A stretch of DNA of 6,449 nucleotides from positions 1 to 6,449 of the forward strand of contig JAHFBX010000173.1 in the NCBI GenBank assembly GCA_023249815.1, written 5' to 3'. This DNA comes from Candidatus Eiseniibacteriota bacterium (GTDB lineage: Bacteria; Eisenbacteria; RBG-16-71-46). A model generated the notes under the pieces. That model had not been told where the DNA came from. It made no database searches and saw only the letters and a list, made by a program, of their open reading frames with translations. Positions 1 to 5,433 of this stretch are shown here, in pieces. The translations under genes were made by a program, and so were the position numbers. Positions within the stretch are counted from its first letter, which is position 1, and each line of letters starts with the position of its first letter.

Positions 1-1186
1 GCCGACGCTGGTGTCGAAGGGCTTCGCAGGGCCGATCCACCTCACGGCGCCCACGGCGTCGCTGTCGCGGGTCATGCTGCCGGACAGCGCCTACCTCATG
101 CAGCGCGACGTCGAGCACGTCAACAAGCACCGTCGCAATCGTCCGGCACGCACGCCGCTCTACAGCGTGGCCGACGTCGCGGCGACACTCGAGCGATTCC
201 AGACGCACGCTTATGCCGCGCCGTTCGCGCCGTTCCTCGGCGTCACCACCACGTACCACGACGCCGGTCACATCCTGGGCTCGGCCATGAACACGTTCGA
301 GTTCTCGGAGAACGGCCGCAGCTTCCGGCTGCTCATGGGAGGGGACCTCGGCCGGGCGCGGCGGCACATCCTGCGCGACCCCGAGGTGCCAAAGGGGCCC
401 GACGCACTGGTGCTCGAGAGCACATACGGAAACCGGCTTCATGCCGGCGACGCGGAGAACGAAACGGAGCTGATCGAGGTCGTGCATCGGACCGTCGGTC
501 GCGGCGGCCGGCTCGTGGTGCCGGCGTTCGCGGTGGGCCGCACGCAGGAGCTGGTGGCGGTGCTGCACGAGCTGACGCTCCGGAACGCGATCCCCGACGT
601 GCCCATCTACGTGGACAGTCCCATGGCGCGCGAGGCCACGGCGGTCTTCCGCAAGCATCCCGAGTGCTTCGACGGCGAGACCCGCACCATGTTCCAGAAC
701 GACCACGGCGCTCCGTTCGGCTTCGACCGGCTGCGCTACGTCACGACCGTGGACGAGTCCCGCGCGCTCAACGACATGCGCAAGCCGCTCATCATCATCT
801 CGGCCTCGGGCATGTGCGAAGGCGGGCGGGTGCTCCATCACCTGGAGCACGCGCTCGGCGATTCCCGCAACACCGTGCTGTTCGTGGGCTACCAGGGCGA
901 CGGCACGCTCGGACGCCGGCTCCGAGACGGCGCGAAAACGGTGAACGTGTTCGGGGAGCCCGTGCAGGTGCGCGCCGAGATCGCCGCGCTCGACGGCTTC
1001 AGCGCCCACGCCGACCAGGCCGAGATCTTGGGCTGGGTCGCACGCCTCGACCCGCAGCCGCGCACCATCTTCCTCGTGCACGGGGAGCTCGAGCCCGCCG
1101 AGACGCTCGCCGGGCTGCTCCGGCAGCGCACGAGCGCGACCGTGCACATTCCCGAGAAGGGACAGGAGTTCGACCTGTGGACATGA
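1..1186 (+). CDS. beta-CASP metallo-beta-lactamase ribonuclease (CPSF73/TTHA0252-like), 5' end outside window
   Basis: A zinc-dependent RNA-processing nuclease of the MBL/beta-CASP family, cut by the left edge. The first visible residues (PTLVSKGFAGPIHLT, from base 2) match the stretch that normally follows the HxHxDH zinc motif, so roughly 60-75 N-terminal residues are missing. The GTG at 11 is an internal valine, not a start. Visible motifs: motif 3 His in AGHILGSA (269-271), motif 4 Asp in GGDLGR (344-346), motif A Glu in LVLESTYGNR (416-418), the VPAFAVGRTQE and VDSPMA segments of the beta-CASP cap, motif B His in GGRVLHHLEH (836-841), and motif C His in GFSAHADQ (1007-1009). An RMMBL-type C-terminus follows with LVHGE near 1075-1089. 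All expected catalytic elements downstream of the cut are intact. The family performs endo- and/or 5'-exonucleolytic RNA cleavage in the cytoplasm. The stop overlaps the helicase start, implying co-translation. The family call is secure; the RNA target is unknown. Confidence 0.93.
   Translation, partial: PTLVSKGFAGPIHLTAPTASLSRVMLPDSAYLMQRDVEHVNKHRRNRPARTPLYSVADVAATLERFQTHAYAAPFAPFLGVTTTYHDAGHILGSAMNTFEFSENGRSFRLLMGGDLGRARRHILRDPEVPKGPDALVLESTYGNRLHAGDAENETELIEVVHRTVGRGGRLVVPAFAVGRTQELVAVLHELTLRNAIPDVPIYVDSPMAREATAVFRKHPECFDGETRTMFQNDHGAPFGFDRLRYVTTVDESRALNDMRKPLIIISASGMCEGGRVLHHLEHALGDSRNTVLFVGYQGDGTLGRRLRDGAKTVNVFGEPVQVRAEIAALDGFSAHADQAEILGWVARLDPQPRTIFLVHGELEPAETLAGLLRQRTSATVHIPEKGQEFDLWT
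1164..1168 (+). promoter_or_regulatory. Shine-Dalgarno AGGAG for the helicase gene (start-deciding)
   Basis: AGGAG lies inside the 3' end of the nuclease gene. It is 8 nt upstream of an in-frame GTG at 1177 and 14 nt upstream of the ATG at 1183. The spacing favours GTG 1177, while the ATGA stop/start overlap favours ATG 1183. The two options differ by only two residues. Confidence 0.5.
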
Positions 1187-3183
1187 CCGAACCGCGCTAC
1201 CAGGTGGGCCAGCGCCTGCACCACCCGCAGTTCGGGGACGGGCTCATCGTCGAGGTGCACACCGACCGCGGGCGCGAGGTGCTCGAGGTGGTGTTCGACG
1301 GCCAGTTGCGTCGGCTCTCGGCGATACGGGATTGGGAGATCGTGGACGGCTCGGCGCCGAGCCTCGCCGTGCCCGTGGCCGAGCACGCGGACGGGGAGGA
1401 GAACGGCGGGGACGCGCCGACGTTCACCACGCGCCCGCATCCGGCGAACCGGCGGCACTGGCACGGTCAGGGCGACGCACTGCTCCAGGCGTGGCTCGAC
1501 AATGCCGCGCAATCTCAATCGCACTTCTACCTGCGCGCCGACGCCGAGGCCTGGGCGGGCTGGGCGAGTGCCGACCGGCTGGTGTCGGTCGATTCGCTGC
1601 GCGGCGTCGAACGATTCCCGCACCAGGAGGCCGCCTGCTTCAAGGTGCTTCGCGACTTCGGCGGCCGCGGCATCCTCGCCGACGAGGTCGGTCTTGGGAA
1701 GACGATCGAGGCTGGCATCGTGCTCAAGGAGTACGTGCTCCGCGGCGCCGTGCGCACCGCGCTCGTGCTGGTGCCGGCGTCGCTGTGCGAGCAGTGGCGG
1801 GCCGAGCTGTGGGAGAAGTTCGAGCTCGATTTCGTCGTCTCGCGCGGGCCGGCGGGGCAGTGGGGCCGCCACCCGTTCATCATCTCGTCGCTCGAGACCG
1901 CCCGCCACGAGCGCCACCGCAAGCGCGTGCGGGGCGCGGACTACGACATGGTCGTGTGCGACGAGGCGCATCGGCTGCGCAACCACCTCACGCTCGGCTG
2001 GAAGTTCCTGAACGACCTGAACCCGCGCTACCTGCTGCTGCTCACCGCGACGCCGGTCCAGAACGACCTGCGCGAGCTCTACAACCTGGTGACACTCGTC
2101 CGCCCGGGCACCGTCGGCACGTTCTCGCAGTTCCGCCGCGACTTCCTCTCCGGCCACGACAAACGCACGCCGCGCAACACCCCGCGTCTGCGGCGGCTGT
2201 TGAAGAGCGTCATGATCCGGACGCGGCGCGGCGACACCCAGCTCACGTTCGCGCCCCGTAAAGTGGAGACAGTGTGGGTGCCGCAGAGCGCCGCCGAACG
2301 CCAGCTCTACCGCCAGGTCAGCGAGTTCGTGGCGGGCGCCGTGCACAGCGACCATGGCCACCCGGGGCGGCCGCACTACTTCACGCTCATGGTGCTGCAG
2401 AAGGAGATGGGTTCGTCGTGGGCGTCGGCGCGCGGCACGCTCGAGAAGCTGGCGACGCACCCCGACGGATTGGAGCCGAAGCGCGTGCGCGCGTTCGCCG
2501 AGCGCGCGAGGGCGCTGTCCGACGACGCCACGAAGGTGCGGACGCTCATGCGCTGCATCGCGTCGCTCAAGGGCGAGAAGGCGATCGTGTTCACGCAGTT
2601 TCGCGCCACGCAGGACTGCATCGTAGCGGCGCTCGAGGCCGAGGGCATCGAGACCGCGCTGTTCCACGGCGAGATGAACTGGCGCGAGAAGGAGGAGTCG
2701 CTCGAACACTTCCGCACGCACCAACAGGTGTTGGTGAGCACCGAGGCGGGAGGGGAGGGTCGCAACCTCCAGTTCGCGCGCATCGTCATCAACTACGACC
2801 TGCCGTGGAACCCGATGCGGCTCGAGCAGCGCATCGGCCGCGTCCACCGACTGGGCCAGGAGCACCCGGTGCGCGTCGTGAACCTGGTCTCGCGTGGCAC
2901 GCTCGAGGCCTACGTGCTCGAGATCCTCGACCGCAAGATCCGCATGTTCGAGCTGGTGGTGGGCGAGATGGAGGAGATCCTCGGCGCGTGGCAGATGCAG
3001 GGCTCGTTCGAGGACGAGGTGTTCCGCCGCTGGACGGAGTCGAGCGCGCCGCGCGTGCGGAAGCGCCGGTTCACCGAGCTGGCGCAGCACCTGATGACGG
3101 CGCGCAAGCTCTACCAGCAGCAGCGCGACAACCAGAGCATGCTGTTCCATGGCGCCCACGAGGGCGACGAGGAGCCGTCGTGA
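1183..3183 (+). CDS. SNF2/RapA-type DEAH helicase with N-terminal UvrD-Tudor-like module (YqhH-like)
   Basis: A 666-residue superfamily-2 ATPase expected to translocate on or remodel nucleic acid in the cytoplasm. Helicase motifs, numbered from the ATG at 1183: Walker A ADEVGLGKT (166-174), Ia LVLVPAS (195-201), DEAH (260-263), motif III TATP (288-291), motif IV KAIVFTQF (466-473), motif V STEAGGEGRNLQ (519-530) and motif VI QRIGRVHRLGQ (549-559). The DEVGLGKTIEAG form and the QRIGRVHRLGQ arginine-finger motif are typical of RapA/SNF2 enzymes. Residues 6-50 carry a G-x-x-HHPQFGDG-x-I motif resembling the C-terminal Tudor-like module of UvrD/PcrA, placed here at the N-terminus. The core lacks large insertions and recalls Bacillus YqhH. 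No nuclease or methylase domain is fused. The gene overlaps the nuclease by 4 nt (ATGA) and the next gene by 4 nt (GTGA). The frame stays open further upstream (to 664), but that part lies antiparallel-free within the nuclease gene in another frame and is not coding. An alternative start is GTG 1177. The substrate is unknown. Confidence 0.93.
   Translation: MTEPRYQVGQRLHHPQFGDGLIVEVHTDRGREVLEVVFDGQLRRLSAIRDWEIVDGSAPSLAVPVAEHADGEENGGDAPTFTTRPHPANRRHWHGQGDALLQAWLDNAAQSQSHFYLRADAEAWAGWASADRLVSVDSLRGVERFPHQEAACFKVLRDFGGRGILADEVGLGKTIEAGIVLKEYVLRGAVRTALVLVPASLCEQWRAELWEKFELDFVVSRGPAGQWGRHPFIISSLETARHERHRKRVRGADYDMVVCDEAHRLRNHLTLGWKFLNDLNPRYLLLLTATPVQNDLRELYNLVTLVRPGTVGTFSQFRRDFLSGHDKRTPRNTPRLRRLLKSVMIRTRRGDTQLTFAPRKVETVWVPQSAAERQLYRQVSEFVAGAVHSDHGHPGRPHYFTLMVLQKEMGSSWASARGTLEKLATHPDGLEPKRVRAFAERARALSDDATKVRTLMRCIASLKGEKAIVFTQFRATQDCIVAALEAEGIETALFHGEMNWREKEESLEHFRTHQQVLVSTEAGGEGRNLQFARIVINYDLPWNPMRLEQRIGRVHRLGQEHPVRVVNLVSRGTLEAYVLEILDRKIRMFELVVGEMEEILGAWQMQGSFEDEVFRRWTESSAPRVRKRRFTELAQHLMTARKLYQQQRDNQSMLFHGAHEGDEEPS
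3169..3174 (+). promoter_or_regulatory. Shine-Dalgarno GAGGAG supporting the GTG start at 3180
   Basis: GAGGAG sits within the last codons of the helicase, 5 nt before the GTG at 3180. That GTG overlaps the helicase stop as GTGA. The combination supports 3180 as the start of the third gene, although its frame is open much further upstream. Confidence 0.6.
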
Positions 3184-4337
3184 AGGCCGCGACGAAGCGC
3201 CGTCGCGCACCGGGCACACGTGCCTCGAGCAACGGCAAGGCCACCTCGGCGAATGGCAAGTCGGCCGCCGCCGTGAACATCCCGCGCGGCGAGACCGCGG
3301 CCGAGTCGCCCGGCTGGCGCCGCTTCGTGGGTCGCTGGCTCGAAGCGCACCAGTGCAAGGTCGAGGCCGCGCCGCGCGGAGACTGGGAAGTGGAGTTGTC
3401 GCCCGAGCTTCAGAAACGCTGGCGCCGGCAGCGCGTGCGCCTGGTGTTCGACTCCGCGCGGCCCACCGTGCCGCGTGGGGCCTGGTTCACGGCGCCCGGC
3501 AGTGTCGGCGGCCGGCGCATCCTCGAAGCCGCGCTCGCCGAGCCGCTGTTCACGAGGCGCACGGCGCTCGCCCAGGTGCCGGGTGCCCCCGCGGACGGGC
3601 TCGCGAGCGTGTGTCGCGTGCGCGGCTTCACCTGGGGACCGCCGCGATTAGGACCCGTGCGCTACGAGCGGCGCGTCGCGTTCCACGCCGTGATCACGCG
3701 CTGGGGCGGGCTGCCGTGGCAGGAGCAGTGGGTCGTGCTCGTGGGCGCCGGCGGCGAGGTGCTGGAGCGCGCGCAGGCCGCGCAGATGCCCGAGGTGAGG
3801 CCGCGCGAAGGGCTCTACCAGCTCCCCGAGGAACTCGAGCCCGAGCTCCGCGAACGCTGGCTCGGCGCCGCGCGCGCCACGCTCGAGGCGCTCGCCGAGG
3901 AGCGCGAGGCCGAGTGGGCGGTGTCGGTAGGGCGGCTGCGCGACGACGAGCTGGACCGGCTGGGCGCGTTCTTCTCGGCGCGGATCGAGGAGGAGGAGGA
4001 GCGCCAGCGGCGGCGCGCGGGACACGACGATGGCGAGCTGGAGCACGGCGACGCCACGTCGTTGAAGCTCGAGTGGGAGCGCCGCGCCGCCGAGGTGCGC
4101 CAGCGCTGGGAGATGCGCACCGAGGTGCGGCTGTGGGGTATCGAGGAATGGTCGTGGCCGGTGGCCGATCTCGAGCAGGAACTGCGCTCGGGCGCCATGC
4201 ACGTGAAACTCCGCTCGGCCGTCGACGTGGCGCGCGGGCGGCCGGCGTGGCCGGCATGCCCGAGCTGCGGCAGCCCCACCGAGATGCTCGTGCGCGCGCG
4301 CGGCACGGCGTGCTGCGCGCAGTGCGCGCCGGCTTGA
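3180..4337 (+). CDS. Helicase-partner protein, YqhG-like, with C-terminal Cys4 zinc-ribbon-like motif
   Basis: A 385-residue protein with no certain family name. Residues 1-40 are basic and low-complexity (KRRR, repeated NGK), probably disordered. Residues 44-120 (WRRFVGRWLEAHQCKVE, then VELSPEL and RLVFD, then TAPGSVGGRRILEAAL) have the plan I recall for the N-terminal part of Bacillus YqhG: a short helix, a beta sheet and a GS-x-R-x-x-x-I turn. Residues 145-200 form a beta-rich block with aromatic strands. Residues 217-315 are strongly helical and charged, with a run of six glutamates at 270-275 or so, and may form a coiled coil. The C-terminus has C360-x2-C363 and C379-x2-C382 (a further Cys at 378), a Cys4 zinc-ribbon-like pattern that may bind nucleic acid or protein. 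GTG 3180 is chosen because it overlaps the helicase stop and follows GAGGAG. Tight coupling suggests it acts with the helicase; no catalytic motif is visible. The CDS is certain; the YqhG relation is an inference from memory, without an alignment. Confidence 0.85.
   Translation: MKAATKRRRAPGTRASSNGKATSANGKSAAAVNIPRGETAAESPGWRRFVGRWLEAHQCKVEAAPRGDWEVELSPELQKRWRRQRVRLVFDSARPTVPRGAWFTAPGSVGGRRILEAALAEPLFTRRTALAQVPGAPADGLASVCRVRGFTWGPPRLGPVRYERRVAFHAVITRWGGLPWQEQWVVLVGAGGEVLERAQAAQMPEVRPREGLYQLPEELEPELRERWLGAARATLEALAEEREAEWAVSVGRLRDDELDRLGAFFSARIEEEEERQRRRAGHDDGELEHGDATSLKLEWERRAAEVRQRWEMRTEVRLWGIEEWSWPVADLEQELRSGAMHVKLRSAVDVARGRPAWPACPSCGSPTEMLVRARGTACCAQCAPA
3987..4001 (+). repeat. GAG trinucleotide tract (five units)
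   Basis: Five consecutive in-frame GAG codons encode part of the acidic run in the helical region of the third gene. Such tracts can slip in whole-codon steps, changing the number of glutamates without breaking the frame. Confidence 0.7.
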
Positions 4338-4349
4338 CGCTCGGCGCGC
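4324..4349 (+). repeat. Perfect 8-bp inverted repeat spanning the stop codon of the third gene
   Basis: The left arm GCGCGCCG (4324-4331) is exactly complementary to the right arm CGGCGCGC (4342-4349), with a 10-nt loop; a G-U pair could extend the stem by one. The TGA of the third gene (4335-4337) and a TTGACG box lie in the loop. The stem is GC-rich, but no T-tract follows, so it is not a canonical intrinsic terminator. It could be a weak terminator, a 3'-end stabiliser or an operator. In DNA this GC-rich, 8-bp symmetry can also arise by chance. Confidence 0.5.
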
Positions 4350-4363
4350 CAGCCCCGTAAAGT
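4334..4363 (+). promoter_or_regulatory. Candidate sigma70-like promoter for the TPR gene
   Basis: TTGACG (4334-4339) is separated by 18 nt from TAAAGT (4358-4363). The match to the housekeeping consensus is five of six at -35 and four of six at -10. It lies between the third gene and the TPR gene, about 75 nt upstream of the TPR start. The -35 box overlaps the stop codon of the upstream gene, so the TPR gene can be transcribed independently of the helicase operon. No activator or repressor site is recognised apart from the overlapping inverted repeat. Confidence 0.5.
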
Positions 4364-4430
4364 TCTGCGTCCTTCGCGCTTGGTGTTCGAGCCGATCCGG
4401 CCCGCCGTGCGCTCCCTGCATACGAATCCT

Positions 4431-4437
4431 GGAGGTG
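4431..4437 (+). promoter_or_regulatory. Strong Shine-Dalgarno GGAGGTG that favours a TTG start at 4441
   Basis: GGAGGTG is near-perfectly complementary to the 16S rRNA tail. The GTG at 4435 is inside this site and so is unlikely to be the initiator. The TTG at 4441 lies 5 nt after GGAGG and is the better start. Confidence 0.65.
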
Positions 4438-4440
4438 GCT

Positions 4441-5433
4441 TTGTCGCTTGAATCACGTAAGAACGCCATCGAGGACCCGGGCGCCGAGCTGATCGACCGG
4501 GCCACAGGGATGTGGGAGCAATACGGACGCTACCTCATGGGCGCCGTGGTCGGCATCGCCGTCGTGGGCATCGCCGGCTACTACATGGTCGCCGGCAATG
4601 CGCGCAAGGAGAACACCGCGTCCGAGAAGCTCGCCGAGGCGAACGACTTGTTCTGGCGCGCCGACTACGACCGCTCGCGCCAGATCGCGCAGGACGTGAG
4701 CCGGCAGTACGCCGGCACGGCGAGCGGCACCGACGCGATGCGCATCTCGGGCGACGACGCCTACTGGCGCGGCAACTGGAAGGATGCCATCGCGGACTAC
4801 CGGTCATACCTCAAGCAGAACAGCTCCGGTGTGCTCGCCGCGACCGTGCGCCGGAGCCTCGCGTACGCGCTCGAGAGCGACGGACAGTTCGCCGAGGCGG
4901 CCACCACATTCGAGCAGATCGTGGGCGAGTTCGACCGTGAATCCAGCGGCGAGTTCCTGTTTGCCGCCGCGCGCTGCCACATGGCGTTGAAGCAGCCGGC
5001 CGAGGCCAAGAAACTCTGGCAGCGCATCCTCGACGAGTTCCCGGACTCGAGCTTCCAGTTGCAGGCGCGCATCGAGCTGGGCAAGCTCTCGCCCGTGCTC
5101 GTGAACTTAGCGCGCGCCGAGCCAGACAAGCGCGGCCGCGGAACACCGCCGCCGGGCGCATCGCTTTCCGTCACTGACGCCGCGGGTACACGGCGAGCAC
5201 GTAGCGCCGGCCGGGTGTGGCGTACGGGAACACGGCTTCAGCGCCGAGCGACCGGCGGAGCCGCTCCATACCATCGGCCGGCGCGTCGCCCGGCGCCGGC
5301 GCGCGGTAGTAGTCACGCTCGAACGCCGGGTGGGCGGCGAGCTGGCTCTCCATCTCGGAGAACGGATAGAGCGGCGCTGTGGCGTCGAGCGGGGCCAGCG
5401 CCTCGCCGCGGCCGACGAACGTCAGCACGATGA
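4441..5433 (+). CDS. Membrane-anchored TPR protein (YfgM-like architecture), probable stop loss after residue 222
   Basis: From TTG 4441 the protein has a 30-residue cytoplasmic N-terminus, one transmembrane helix (about 31-51: YLMGAVVGIAVVGIAGYYMV), a basic flank, and then TPR-type helical pairs over about 62-205. The clearest are at 138-165 (AYALESDGQFAEAATTFEQI) and 175-203 (ALKQPAEAKKLWQRILDEFP). This topology matches the YfgM / ancillary SecYEG-subunit type and related TPR scaffolds, which help envelope protein biogenesis; no enzyme motif is present. Family members are about 200-230 residues long. Codon bias here is strong up to codon 222 (Asn, ending 5106). The frame then continues through TTA (5107) and codons often ending in A or T, reaching TGA only at 5431-5433. 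It overlaps the convergent glycosyltransferase by 263 nt. The tail after residue 222 is Arg/Pro-rich and looks non-coding. One base change (TTA from TAA) or one inserted base (TGA at 5102-5104) would give a normal end. It has its own promoter and RBS. The TPR call is firm; the YfgM role is inferred. Confidence 0.8.
   Translation: MSLESRKNAIEDPGAELIDRATGMWEQYGRYLMGAVVGIAVVGIAGYYMVAGNARKENTASEKLAEANDLFWRADYDRSRQIAQDVSRQYAGTASGTDAMRISGDDAYWRGNWKDAIADYRSYLKQNSSGVLAATVRRSLAYALESDGQFAEAATTFEQIVGEFDRESSGEFLFAAARCHMALKQPAEAKKLWQRILDEFPDSSFQLQARIELGKLSPVLVNLARAEPDKRGRGTPPPGASLSVTDAAGTRRARSAGRVWRTGTRLQRRATGGAAPYHRPARRPAPARGSSHARTPGGRRAGSPSRRTDRAALWRRAGPAPRRGRRTSAR

Noticed and set aside
664..1182. Upstream extension of the helicase frame inside the nuclease gene
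   Set aside because: It encodes Arg/His-rich shadow sequence in a second frame of a well-conserved nuclease. The helicase start at 1183 (or 1177) has both coupling and SD support.
2274..3179. Upstream extension of the third gene's frame inside the helicase
   Set aside because: Arg/Ala/Gly-rich shadow of the helicase coding strand. GTG 3180 has a good SD and an overlap with the helicase stop.
889..3219. 776-residue open frame on the minus strand, antisense to the nuclease end and the whole helicase
   Set aside because: The helicase frame opposite carries all canonical motifs. The antisense translation is His/Arg/Leu/Val-rich, low in complexity and shows no domain. Long antisense frames are expected from G/C-ending codon bias.
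1..4337. Whole operon as a known defence island (DISARM-, Druantia- or Zorya-like)
   Set aside because: No methylase, PLD nuclease, DUF1998, membrane motor or other partner of those systems is present; a SNF2 helicase alone is not diagnostic.
3648..4505. Long minus-strand frames opposite the third gene
   Set aside because: Arg/Ala/His-rich composition, no recognisable motif, and opposite a gene with good codon bias, SD and coupling. Treated as shadows.
5099..5130. Minus-strand promoter-like CTAAGTTC (complement of 5103-5110) resembling the -10 box of the TPR gene
   Set aside because: The only TTG-like box upstream (TTGTCT) is about 14 nt away, too close, and the promoter would fire antisense into the TPR gene with no coding region to serve.
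5107..5170. Possible bidirectional terminator between the convergent genes
   Set aside because: Short palindromes are present (CGCGGCCGCG, CCGCGG), but no stem-loop with a T-tract on either strand could be found by eye.
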